From JANSWY01 sp965243755 (GTDB lineage: Bacteria > Bacteroidota > Bacteroidia > Cytophagales > Cyclobacteriaceae), in assembly GCA_965243755.1 (NCBI GenBank), contig CBDEVW010000002.1, positions 1,004,010-1,068,009 on the forward strand: a stretch of 64,000 bases of DNA, written 5' to 3'. This document shows positions 43,614 through 52,105 of the stretch, piece by piece (position 1 is the first letter of the stretch; each line of letters begins with the position of its first letter). Below the pieces are notes generated by a model that saw only the letters and a list, made by a program, of their open reading frames with translations, searched no databases and was not told the origin of the DNA. The position numbers and the translations under genes were made by a program.

Positions 43614-44576
43614 TTAAACCTTTTCTTCATGGGAAAGGTCAACCACCTCATCGGATGCGGCAAGATCTACGCTGGCATTGAATTCAAACCCGGCTAATAA
43701 AATAAGTGATAATATCAACTGCCAGATCATCAGGGCAATAAGCGTTCCCAGTGATCCATACAGTTTATTGTATGCAGCAAAATTGTTGACATAGAATGAA
43801 AACATAAATGAAACCCCAACGCAGGAAAGGGTTGCAATGAATGACCCTAAAGAAAAAAACCTCCAACGATCATGAATGGCAGGGGCAAAATAGTAAATGG
43901 CACTAATGGCAATATAAAAGGAAAGAAAGACAACAAAAAACCGTAGGACAATCACGGCATAGTATACTATGGCGTCACTGAAGAAACCGAGCTCATCCAT
44001 ATAACCAATGGCCAGCTCACCGACTACAACAAACAATAACGAAATCAAAAGTACGAAGGCAAGGATCAGGGTGAGGCCGGTTGCAATGAATCTGGTCTTG
44101 AAAAAACTTCTGGTCTCCACCGTTCTGTAACAACTGTTGAAAGCTCTCATTAATGCACTCATGCCATTGGCAGCAAGGTATAATGAGAATAGTGCACCAA
44201 ATGACAATAACCCTCCTCTGGTGTTGGACAAAAGATCAGCAATGGTTTCATTGGCCGCCAAAAACATATTTTGTGGCATCACATCGCTTATGAATTGCAT
44301 GGTGGCCTTTCTGTCAATGGATGGTATCCAGTTGTGTATGAAGGGAATAAGTGTGAACAGAAATATGATCGCTGGAAATATGGACAATGTGAAATTAAAG
44401 GCTACTCCGCTTCCCCGCTCCATAATGTGATCATCATTCATTTTGTCGAGGAAAATGGTGAGTATTCTATACAGAGACGCCTTTCCTTTCCTCAGTTTTA
44501 CACGCTTCAGAAACTGAATGAATCTCAGGTACCACTTGTAGTAGTACAGATGCCGGTGGATAGTTCTTCTTTTCAC
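43614..44576 (-). CDS. YihY/virulence-factor BrkB-family membrane protein
   Basis: 320 aa with about six membrane helices; family pattern RGSGVAFNFTLSIFPAIIFLF, RGGLLSFGALFSLYLAANGMSALMRAFN and a C-terminal LIWQLILSLILLAGFEFNA. Inner-membrane protein of uncertain function, once misassigned as ribonuclease BN. It overlaps the thioesterase gene by 4 bp. Confidence 0.92.
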   Translation of the reverse strand: MKRRTIHRHLYYYKWYLRFIQFLKRVKLRKGKASLYRILTIFLDKMNDDHIMERGSGVAFNFTLSIFPAIIFLFTLIPFIHNWIPSIDRKATMQFISDVMPQNMFLAANETIADLLSNTRGGLLSFGALFSLYLAANGMSALMRAFNSCYRTVETRSFFKTRFIATGLTLILAFVLLISLLFVVVGELAIGYMDELGFFSDAIVYYAVIVLRFFVVFLSFYIAISAIYYFAPAIHDRWRFFSLGSFIATLSCVGVSFMFSFYVNNFAAYNKLYGSLGTLIALMIWQLILSLILLAGFEFNASVDLAASDEVVDLSHEEKV

Positions 44577-44986
44577 TGATAAAACGGGCTCAGCAATTGT
44601 TCCATTTCTTTTGGCATTCTCACAGGCCGACCGTTTTCCATGTTGATAAATGCCAGGATTGTCTCACCTTTATGGATCAATTTACCTTCTTCATTGTAGA
44701 ATTCATAGCAGAATTTGATCTTTACTTTGGGCAATTCCGGAATGCTGACTTTAATTGTTAGTTCCTCGTCGTACTTTCCGGGGAGTAGGTAATAGCTGTG
44801 ATTTTCCAGGACAGGCATCATTACGCCACGTGCTTCCAAATCCTTATACTTCATGCCAAACGATCGCATGGCTTCTACTCTGGCTACTTCGTAGTAAGTG
44901 GGGTAATTCCCATAATATACATAACCCATTTGATCCGTCTCAGCATACCGGACCCTGATCTTTACTTCAGATGAAAACATCTGCAA
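44573..44986 (-). CDS. Hotdog-fold acyl-CoA thioesterase (YbgC/4HBT-like)
   Basis: 137 aa. Hotdog signature RYAETDQMGYVYYGNYPTYYEVAR with the catalytic Asp (about residue 17) near the N-terminus, and HKGETILAFINMENGRP strands. Hydrolyses acyl-CoA thioesters. It ends exactly next to MltG (1 bp apart) and overlaps BrkB by 4 bp, so the three genes form an operon. Confidence 0.92.
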   Translation of the reverse strand: MQMFSSEVKIRVRYAETDQMGYVYYGNYPTYYEVARVEAMRSFGMKYKDLEARGVMMPVLENHSYYLLPGKYDEELTIKVSIPELPKVKIKFCYEFYNEEGKLIHKGETILAFINMENGRPVRMPKEMEQLLSPFYQ

Positions 44987-46024
44987 TTATCTGAAAACTT
45001 TTTGCTGATTTAAAGCCCTTTGATATTTTCTGGCATTTATGTTATGCTGACGAAGGGTTTTAGCAAAGTTGTGATACCCGGAAAAATCTTCTTTTGCACA
45101 CATATAGAGATAATCGTGAGATTCGTAGTTGAGCACCGCATCTAACGAAGCAATATTGGGCATCCGAATTGGTCCTGGTGGTAACCCGGCATATTTGTAG
45201 GTGTTGTATGGACTTTCCACCTGCTTGTCTTTGCGTAAAACTCTTTTTATGGTAAAGTCATCAAGTGCAAATATTAAAGTAGGATCAGCCTGCAAAGGAA
45301 TACCTCGTCTCAACCGGTTGAGATAAAGTCCGGCAACTATGGGCTTTTCATCATTTTTGGAAGTTTCTGCCTGTACAATTGATGCCAAAGTGCTCACTTC
45401 TTCTTTTGAAAAGGACAATTGCTCAGCTTTCTGAAGTCTTTCTGGTGTCCAGAAATTGTTGTACTCTTTGTACAATCGATCCAGTAGTTCTTTAGGCTTA
45501 ATGGTCCAGTACACCTCATAAGTGTTGGGGATGAACATGCTGATAAAGGTCTCAGGCTTGAATCCATAGCTGGCCATTACGGCAGAATCAAGAATTAATT
45601 GATCGAATTCTCCTGGTGTAACCTGAATGTTTTTGGTGATTTGTTCTGACAGGTCAGTAAGTTTTTTGGCCGAGGAAAATGAAACCGTCGTGGGTGTCTG
45701 GTCTCCAGCCCTTAGCATCCTGATGGCTTCCAGGTTGCTCATATCCTTTTTGATTTTGTAGCGCCCCGGCTTTACAGCTTCATGGTAATCCATCATTTTG
45801 GCAAGGAAGCTAAATGCGACAAGATCATTTACTATTTTAAGGTCATAAAGCGCATTTTGAACATATTTGAAGTCGGCTCCATCCGGGATATAAAAGAAAG
45901 TTTCTTCCTTGTCAACCTGAAGATTTGCTGTATACACCACCTGGTAGCTGTAGAAAGCAAATGATGAAAGCAGCGTAGAACCTACCAACAGGAGAACGAC
46001 TAATATTTTTCTTTTTTTATTCAT
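44987..46024 (-). CDS. mltG: Endolytic murein transglycosylase MltG
   Basis: 345 aa. One N-terminal membrane helix (about residues 6-26), a LysM-like segment, and the YceG/MltG catalytic domain with E220 in STLASIVQAETSKND, followed by the conserved PIVAGLYLNRLRRGIPLQADPT and NTYKYAGLPPGPI. It cuts nascent glycan strands in the periplasm and sets their length. First gene of a three-gene minus-strand operon, divergent from the Sua5 gene. Confidence 0.95.
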   Translation of the reverse strand: MNKKRKILVVLLLVGSTLLSSFAFYSYQVVYTANLQVDKEETFFYIPDGADFKYVQNALYDLKIVNDLVAFSFLAKMMDYHEAVKPGRYKIKKDMSNLEAIRMLRAGDQTPTTVSFSSAKKLTDLSEQITKNIQVTPGEFDQLILDSAVMASYGFKPETFISMFIPNTYEVYWTIKPKELLDRLYKEYNNFWTPERLQKAEQLSFSKEEVSTLASIVQAETSKNDEKPIVAGLYLNRLRRGIPLQADPTLIFALDDFTIKRVLRKDKQVESPYNTYKYAGLPPGPIRMPNIASLDAVLNYESHDYLYMCAKEDFSGYHNFAKTLRQHNINARKYQRALNQQKVFR

Positions 46025-46109
46025 CCAACTAAAATTAATCCCGCAAATATCACAAAAACCATTTTTTTAACATGGTCTGTTTCTATATTTATCACCAGAA
46101 TAAAAACAC

Positions 46110-46739
46110 ATGGCGGCTGAATTCATCAGGTTATACGAGGAAAACCCGGAAATTGATAAGATCCGTGAGATCGTCCGGGTACTAAAGGATGGCGGAGTGA
46201 TCATTTATCCTACTGACACACTTTATGGGTTGGGATGCGACTTGTTCAATACCAATGCAGTGGAGAAGGTGATGAGAATAAAAGGAACAAAAGCAAAGAA
46301 TATCAACCTTTCCTTCATTTGCTATGACCTAAGCCATATTTCAGAGTTTGTGAAGAGTTTGGATAATGCTACGTTCAAGGCCATGAAGAAGGCACTTCCT
46401 GGTCCATATACCTTTATTCTGAATTCAAGCAGTAGGGTGCCTAAAATTCTCAACGTTAAAAAGAAGACGGTAGGTATCAGAATTCCGAACAACAATATTC
46501 CCAGGGAGATAGTAAAAGAGCTGGGGCATCCGATCATTACAACTTCAATACATGAAGACGATGATGTCATCGAGTACTCTACGGACCCAAGTCTTATATA
46601 TGATAAATTTGAGAACCTGGTCGATATAGTCATCGATGGAGGTCCCGGGCACATTGAAGCCAGTACCGTCATCGACTGTACATCGGGGGTAATGGAAGTG
46701 ATTAGAGAGGGGATGGGTGATCCTGAGCTTGTCATTTAA
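46110..46739 (+). CDS. L-threonylcarbamoyladenylate synthase (Sua5/YrdC family)
   Basis: 209 aa. Signature GGVIIYPTDTLYGLGCD, KGTKAKNINLSFIC, LPGPYTFILNSS and GIRIPNNNIPREIV, as in YrdC/YciO-type proteins. Makes threonylcarbamoyl-AMP from Thr, bicarbonate and ATP for t6A37 of ANN-decoding tRNAs. Single-domain, shorter than full-length Sua5. Its stop lies 8 bp before WbqC. Confidence 0.9.
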   Translation: MAAEFIRLYEENPEIDKIREIVRVLKDGGVIIYPTDTLYGLGCDLFNTNAVEKVMRIKGTKAKNINLSFICYDLSHISEFVKSLDNATFKAMKKALPGPYTFILNSSSRVPKILNVKKKTVGIRIPNNNIPREIVKELGHPIITTSIHEDDDVIEYSTDPSLIYDKFENLVDIVIDGGPGHIEASTVIDCTSGVMEVIREGMGDPELVI

Positions 46740-46747
46740 AAAAAGAC

Positions 46748-47362
46748 ATGAGGATTGAGTTGCATTATTTGCCCTGTATTGAGTATTTTGTACTTTTAAA
46801 GAAACATAAGCAGATTGATATAGATGTTTTTGAATTTTATCAAAAGCAATCCTATCGAAACCGCTGTTACATACTTGGGGCAAACAAAGTACAACTGCTG
46901 ACAGTGCCGGTTAAAAACGGCAACAAAAAGATCAGATCCAGAGATATTGAAATAGATTATCATCAGAAGTGGTTGAATGTGCACATCAGGGCTATAGAAT
47001 CAGCCTATGGAAAAGCACCATTCTTCGAATATTATTTCGACTACTTTAGAGAGATTTTCGTTAAAAAAGAAAAGTATCTGGTAGATCTAAATTATCAAAT
47101 GCTGTCATTATGTCTTCAATTGTTACAAATTGACAGTAGCATTAATAAAATTGATAATGAGGACTCAAAATTAGAAGAGGTTGATAATCAGTATGTTAAT
47201 TTAATTAACAGAAAACAAGACGCTAATGAACGTCATTTATATCAGCCTTATGAGTACCAACAGTTGTTTGGCAGTAAATTTGTACCGAATTTGAGCATCA
47301 TAGATTTACTGTTCTGTGAAGGACCAGCAGCATCGGAAATCATTGGTCTATCGACAGTTTAG
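46748..47362 (+). CDS. WbqC-family protein
   Basis: 204 aa. The family's pattern is visible: IELHYLPCIEYFVLLKKHKQIDID, then QKQSYRNRCYILGANKVQLLTVPVK and a C-terminal NLSIIDLLFCEGP. Related proteins are encoded in O-antigen clusters and were suggested to be glycosyl- or acyl-transferase accessory factors, but function is unsettled. 8 bp after the Sua5 gene. Confidence 0.88.
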   Translation: MRIELHYLPCIEYFVLLKKHKQIDIDVFEFYQKQSYRNRCYILGANKVQLLTVPVKNGNKKIRSRDIEIDYHQKWLNVHIRAIESAYGKAPFFEYYFDYFREIFVKKEKYLVDLNYQMLSLCLQLLQIDSSINKIDNEDSKLEEVDNQYVNLINRKQDANERHLYQPYEYQQLFGSKFVPNLSIIDLLFCEGPAASEIIGLSTV

Positions 47363-47450
47363 GACCGTTGAACGAAAGCCAGTAACAGAACGTTTAAAAA
47401 TTAGTTTTAATTATAGCATATAAGAGGGTAAACTCTTATTTTTACTAAGA

Positions 47451-50003
47451 ATGAAATATCCAGATATGGAGGCAAAATTTTCAAATAGAGTAAAAGAAGT
47501 TATCTCACTAAGCCGTGAAGAAGCGCTTCGTCTGGGGCACGACTACATTGGCACTGAGCATTTACTTCTTGGAATGATAAGAGAAGGGGAAGGCGTGGCG
47601 GTAGGTCTTCTGAAAAAGTTGGGCGTAAATATGGAAGATTTAAGGTCTTCTATAGAACAGGCTACTAAAGGAACTGCTACCAGCAACGTGAAGAACCTTG
47701 CCAATATTCCATTAACTAGACAATCAGAAAAAGTTTTAAAAATAACTTACCTGGAGGCAAAAATTTTCAAGAGTCAACTGATAGGAACAGAGCACCTGCT
47801 GCTCTCAATCCTGAGGGATGAAGACAACCTGGCCACACAGATCCTCAATAAGTTCGACGTGTCCTATGACGTTGTAAAGGAATTGTTGGAATACCAGGCC
47901 GAGAATCCATTGGCATCTTCAGACACAGATGACGGAGATGAAGATTCTTCAAGGATTTTTGGCGGCTCATCAGGAGGTGGAGGAAAAGAGTCCTCTTCTA
48001 AAAGTGGTGAGAAGTCCCGAACTCCTGTTTTAGACAACTTTGGTAGAGACCTTACCAAGCTGGCTGAAGAGGATAAGCTCGATCCAATTGTAGGTAGGGA
48101 AAAAGAAATTGAACGGGTTGCGCAAATCCTCTCACGTAGAAAGAAAAACAATCCAATTCTAATTGGAGAACCAGGTGTGGGAAAAACTGCAATAGCAGAG
48201 GGACTGGCACTGAGAATTGTTCAGAAGAAAGTTTCAAGAGTGCTATTCGGCAAAAGAGTGGTGACACTTGACCTTGCTTCACTGGTTGCAGGAACGAAGT
48301 ATCGTGGGCAGTTTGAAGAAAGAATGAAGGCGGTAATGAACGAAATTGAGAAATCACCTGAAGTGATCCTTTTCATTGACGAGCTTCATACTATTGTAGG
48401 CGCTGGAGGTGCATCAGGATCTTTAGATGCCAGCAACATGTTCAAACCTGCCTTGGCGAGGGGAGAAATTCAATGCATTGGAGCAACCACATTGGATGAG
48501 TACAGACAATATATTGAGAAAGATGGGGCGTTGGCAAGACGATTCCAGGTAGTAATGGTAGATGCCACTACTCCCGAAGAAACCATTCAGATTCTCAACA
48601 ATATCAAGGATAAATATGAAAGCCATCACCATGTGAATTACAGCCAGGAAGCTGTAGATGCGTGTGTGAGCTTGTCAGATCGATACATTAGTGATCGATA
48701 TCTTCCGGACAAAGCAATTGATGTCATGGATGAGGCTGGTGCAAGAGTGCATATCAATAACATCAATGTTCCAGATGAGATCGTAAAGCTTGAAGAAGCA
48801 ATCGAGGATATCAAGAAAGAGAAGAACCGTGTCGTCAAAAGCCAAAAGTATGAAGAGGCGGCTCAGTTAAGGGATAAGGAGAAAAAGATGATCGCACAGC
48901 TTGAAGCTGAAAAAGCGAAGTGGGAAGAGGAGACCAAATCCAAAAGATATCAGGTAGATGAGGAGAATGTAGCAGAAGTAATTGCGATGATGACGGGCAT
49001 TCCAACTAAACGTATTGCCCAGAAAGAAAGCAACAAACTGCTTAACATGAAAGATGAACTCAAAGGAAGAGTAATCGGTCAGGATGAAGCAGTTGAGAAA
49101 TTGGTGAAATCAATTCAACGAACCAGAGTTGGATTGAAAGATCCCAAGAAGCCAATTGGCTCTTTCATATTCCTAGGACCAACGGGTGTTGGTAAAACGG
49201 AAATGGCAAAAGTACTTTCAAGCTACCTGTTTGATAAGGAAGACTCACTGGTAAGAATTGACATGTCTGAGTACATGGAAAAATTCTCAGTATCTAGACT
49301 CGTAGGAGCGCCTCCGGGATATGTTGGATATGAAGAAGGTGGTCAGCTAACAGAAAAAGTCAGAAGAAAGCCATACAGCGTGGTATTGCTTGACGAAATT
49401 GAAAAAGCTCACCCTGATGTATTCAATATCCTGCTTCAGGTATTGGATGATGGAATTTTGACCGATGGATTGGGAAGAAGGGTTGATTTTAGAAATACGA
49501 TCATCATCATGACTTCCAATATAGGGGTAAGGGATTTGAAAGATTTCGGTGCAGGTATCGGATTTGCTACTCAAAGCAAGAAAGATAGCATGGATGAATT
49601 AATGAAATCCACTATCCAAAATGCCTTGAAGAAAGCGTTTAGTCCAGAGTTTTTAAACAGATTGGATGATGTGATTGTATTCAACTCGCTTGAAAGAGAG
49701 CACATTCATAAAATCATTGACATCACCTTAGGAAAACTATTCAGTAGAATAACTGACCTTGGATACAAAGTTGAATTGACAAAAAAGGCGAAGGATTTTC
49801 TTGCTGAGAAAGGCTATGACCCGCAGTTTGGTGCCAGACCACTAAACAGAGCAATTCAAAAGTATTTGGAAGATGCAGTTGCTGAAGAAATTCTTAAAGG
49901 AGAAGCACAGGAAGGCGATACCATCCTTGCAGATTATGATGGAAAATCTGAGGAACTCAAAATCAAAATCAAAAAACAGAAAGTGAAAGAACAGGATAAG
50001 TAA
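47451..50003 (+). CDS. clpC: ClpC-type AAA+ unfoldase
   Basis: 850 aa. A Clp N-domain repeat (residues 1-150), a Ser/Gly linker, AAA-1 with Walker A GEPGVGKT (239-246) and Walker B VILFIDELHT, a UVR-type coiled middle segment KSQKYEEAAQLRDKEKKM, AAA-2 with GPTGVGKT and VVLLDEIEKAHPDV, and the C-terminal D2 small domain. The UVR motif and length identify ClpC rather than ClpA or ClpB. Unfolds substrates for ClpP. Monocistronic, with a terminator 25 bp after. Confidence 0.96.
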   Translation: MKYPDMEAKFSNRVKEVISLSREEALRLGHDYIGTEHLLLGMIREGEGVAVGLLKKLGVNMEDLRSSIEQATKGTATSNVKNLANIPLTRQSEKVLKITYLEAKIFKSQLIGTEHLLLSILRDEDNLATQILNKFDVSYDVVKELLEYQAENPLASSDTDDGDEDSSRIFGGSSGGGGKESSSKSGEKSRTPVLDNFGRDLTKLAEEDKLDPIVGREKEIERVAQILSRRKKNNPILIGEPGVGKTAIAEGLALRIVQKKVSRVLFGKRVVTLDLASLVAGTKYRGQFEERMKAVMNEIEKSPEVILFIDELHTIVGAGGASGSLDASNMFKPALARGEIQCIGATTLDEYRQYIEKDGALARRFQVVMVDATTPEETIQILNNIKDKYESHHHVNYSQEAVDACVSLSDRYISDRYLPDKAIDVMDEAGARVHINNINVPDEIVKLEEAIEDIKKEKNRVVKSQKYEEAAQLRDKEKKMIAQLEAEKAKWEEETKSKRYQVDEENVAEVIAMMTGIPTKRIAQKESNKLLNMKDELKGRVIGQDEAVEKLVKSIQRTRVGLKDPKKPIGSFIFLGPTGVGKTEMAKVLSSYLFDKEDSLVRIDMSEYMEKFSVSRLVGAPPGYVGYEEGGQLTEKVRRKPYSVVLLDEIEKAHPDVFNILLQVLDDGILTDGLGRRVDFRNTIIIMTSNIGVRDLKDFGAGIGFATQSKKDSMDELMKSTIQNALKKAFSPEFLNRLDDVIVFNSLEREHIHKIIDITLGKLFSRITDLGYKVELTKKAKDFLAEKGYDPQFGARPLNRAIQKYLEDAVAEEILKGEAQEGDTILADYDGKSEELKIKIKKQKVKEQDK

Positions 50004-50025
50004 CATTCATTCTGGTCATCATTAT

Positions 50026-50063
50026 AAAAAGCACCTGTTTCTACTTAGTACAGGTGCTTTTTT
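50026..50063 (+). terminator. Terminator of clpC
   Basis: Inverted repeat GCACCTGT (50031-50038) / ACAGGTGC (50050-50057), flanked by A-run and T-run so that the stem extends to 12 bp, followed by seven Ts. Confidence 0.9.
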
Positions 50064-50089
50064 ATTTTAAATCTCGACTTACAGTCAAA

Positions 50090-50326
50090 TTATTCAGTAC
50101 TGGTAAGATTCGAACATTCAGAAAATACAGTAATATGCTTTACAAGATCAGACCATTTTTGGTCGGTAAAACCATTGATCACTTCAGGACAGTTTCCCCA
50201 TAATGGAATAAATTCATTTTTATAATTCTTCTTCTTTATCCTGAAAGCTGGCTCTGAATCCTTGGCGATATAATAAGATTTAGCATTGCCTCCAACTACA
50301 TCTACCATACCAACTCCAAGCGACAT
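50090..50326 (-). CDS. Hypothetical protein or gene remnant, 78 aa
   Basis: A soluble sequence with VDVVGGNAKSYYI, FIPLWGNCPEVI and a C-terminal KWSDLVKHITVFSEC, which looks like the tail of a small exported protein. The frame continues upstream without Met (LSLSFAKE) to a stop at about 50362, suggesting that a signal peptide and start were lost. It is probably a decayed gene or has a non-ATG start; no family recognised. Confidence 0.4.
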   Translation of the reverse strand: MSLGVGMVDVVGGNAKSYYIAKDSEPAFRIKKKNYKNEFIPLWGNCPEVINGFTDQKWSDLVKHITVFSECSNLTSTE

Positions 50327-50394
50327 GGTTTCTTTGGCAAATGATAAACTTAGAGAAACCTGTCAAAATTTCTGTAACCTTTTATAATAAAAAT

Positions 50395-50419
50395 AGGTTT
50401 ATAATATAAACTACTTTAT
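50395..50419. promoter_or_regulatory. Operator upstream of the winged-helix regulator operon
   Basis: GTTTATAATATAAAC (50397-50411; 7-bp arms about one central base) extended by CTACTTTAT. The same 25-bp block, with one mismatch, lies before the TPR/TonB receptor pair at 51320. Position 30-45 bp before the start codon suits a repressor site overlapping the promoter. Confidence 0.7.
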
Positions 50420-50440
50420 ACTTGTCTAAAATTAACGCAA

Positions 50441-51028
50441 ATGGAAGAAAAAACTCCCCTGTCCGAAATAGACAGCCTGAAGATCATAAATGAGATGATT
50501 GCTTCAGCAAAAGGTTACTATGATGCTCGACAGACATACTTTCTGCTGTGGGGTTGGATCGTTGCAATATGTAATCTATCCGTATATTATCTTGTGGAAT
50601 ATACTTCTGTTACTGCACCTCACCTGATTTGGCCTATATTAACTATCCCAGCTGGTATCTATACCGCAATTCACAGTGCCCGAATTAGTAAGCAAAGTAA
50701 GGTGAAAACACATATAGGGAGGTTAATGGGTTATCTATGGTTTTGCTTTGCAATATCTTTAATTATAGTGCTTGGTGCAATGGCAAAAGTTAATTTTCAT
50801 GTAAATCCACTGATAATGATCATTACTGCTACCCCAACATTTATTACTGGTGTTGCTTTAAAATTCAGACCATTAATCTACGGAGGGGCGGCATTTTGGA
50901 TTTTTGCAGTGGTAGGTTTTATGGTGCCGGTTCCAGAGCAAAACCTTGTCGCAACTGCAGCAATCATTGTAGGTTATTTAATCCCTGGCTATCTTTTAAA
51001 ATCAAAAATTAAGCATGAAAGCATTTAG
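50441..51028 (+). CDS. Membrane protein paired with a winged-helix regulator
   Basis: 195 aa with five or six hydrophobic helices; short cytoplasmic N-terminus (MEEKTPLSEIDSLKIINEMIASAKG). No family recognised with certainty; such proteins regularly precede HTH_34 regulators in Bacteroidota and may sense the envelope for them. Its end overlaps the regulator's start by 14 bp. Confidence 0.75.
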   Translation: MEEKTPLSEIDSLKIINEMIASAKGYYDARQTYFLLWGWIVAICNLSVYYLVEYTSVTAPHLIWPILTIPAGIYTAIHSARISKQSKVKTHIGRLMGYLWFCFAISLIIVLGAMAKVNFHVNPLIMIITATPTFITGVALKFRPLIYGGAAFWIFAVVGFMVPVPEQNLVATAAIIVGYLIPGYLLKSKIKHESI

Positions 51029-51305
51029 TGACCTGGATCCATTGCTGCATTCACAATTGAGGTTGGCCATTATGTCCCTACTCATTGGGGTAGAGTCTGC
51101 AGAGTTCGTCTACATCAAGGAAAAAACCGGAGCGACTGCAGGTAATTTAAGTGTACAACTCGATAAACTGGCCAATGCCGAATATATCGAAGTAACAAAA
51201 CAGTTTAAGGGAAAAAAGCCGGTCACCTCATGTAAGATCACCAAAAAAGGAATTAACGCATTTGAAAATTATGTGAACATTCTAAAACAATACATCGACA
51301 AATAA
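51015..51305 (+). CDS. Winged-helix transcriptional regulator (HTH_34/ArsR-MarR-like)
   Basis: 96 aa, one winged-helix domain: LLHSQLRLAIMSLLIGVESAEF, then GATAGNLSVQLDKLANAEYIEV (recognition helix) and the wing FKGKKPVTSCKITKKG. No Cys/His metal site. Probably the repressor acting at the palindromes 50395 and 51320. Co-translated with the membrane protein. Confidence 0.88.
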   Translation: MKAFSDLDPLLHSQLRLAIMSLLIGVESAEFVYIKEKTGATAGNLSVQLDKLANAEYIEVTKQFKGKKPVTSCKITKKGINAFENYVNILKQYIDK

Positions 51306-51319
51306 TTTTTTTCTTAATA

Positions 51320-51344
51320 AGGTTTATAATATAAACTAGTTTAT
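51320..51344. promoter_or_regulatory. Second copy of the palindromic operator
   Basis: GTTTATAATATAAAC at 51322-51336 followed by TAGTTTAT, which also makes ATAAACTAGTTTAT a perfect palindrome. It is located 12-36 bp before the next gene (51356). It matches the 50395 site except for one base. Confidence 0.7.
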
Positions 51345-51355
51345 TAATAAATGAT

Positions 51356-52102
51356 ATGAAAACAATCAAAATAATTGTGGTACTTCTATTTGGAATAATG
51401 GGGTCCACGTTTGCCCAGATCAATCAGGAAACTCAGTCATTGTCATATGTTGCCTACTTAAAAAGCAGTACAACACTTTGGGAAAAGGTAATTGAAAAGG
51501 AAAAATATCAAGTTGAAAAGAGTGCTACCGTTGATAACAAATTTAACCTGGCCATGGCCTATTATGGATTGTTAAATGCCACTATGGCGTCAAAAGATGA
51601 AAGCACTTTTGATAAATACCTGGGCCTGACTAAAGAATTATTAGAAGAAATCATAGACGAAGATGGTTCTCGAGGAGAGGCTCATGCCGTACTATCATCA
51701 GTTATGGGTCTTGAAATGGCTTATTCTCCTATGAAAGGCATGTATTTGGGCTACAAATCTTCATCTCACATGAGTTCAGCCACGGAAAAAGATCCTGATT
51801 CTCCACTGGTAGTAAAGCTTTTCGCAGGATCAAAACTTTATACCCCTTCCATGTTTGGGGGTGATATTGAGGCTGCCAGGGATTCATTTATAAAAGCCGT
51901 GGAAATTTTCGAGAAGACCCCCGAGAACATCATAGAGAATTGGTTGTACCTGGATGCTTTGGCCCATTTGGGGATCGCTTATCAAAAACTGGGTGATCAT
52001 GAAAATGCAAAACGGGTTTATGAAAAAGCATTGCGTATCGAACCTGCATTTGACTGGGTGGGAAAAGCCTTACTTCCTTCATTAATAGCTGCTAAAGGAT
52101 AG
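51356..52102 (+). CDS. Exported TPR-repeat protein
   Basis: 248 aa. A signal peptide ends near residue 21 (GSTFAQIN); helical repeats follow, with a clear C-terminal TPR (DALAHLGIAYQKLGDHENAKRVYEKALRIEP, about 203-233). Probably periplasmic scaffolding for the TonB receptor encoded 3 bp downstream. Under the shared operator. Confidence 0.8.
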   Translation: MKTIKIIVVLLFGIMGSTFAQINQETQSLSYVAYLKSSTTLWEKVIEKEKYQVEKSATVDNKFNLAMAYYGLLNATMASKDESTFDKYLGLTKELLEEIIDEDGSRGEAHAVLSSVMGLEMAYSPMKGMYLGYKSSSHMSSATEKDPDSPLVVKLFAGSKLYTPSMFGGDIEAARDSFIKAVEIFEKTPENIIENWLYLDALAHLGIAYQKLGDHENAKRVYEKALRIEPAFDWVGKALLPSLIAAKG

Positions 52103-52105
52103 GTC

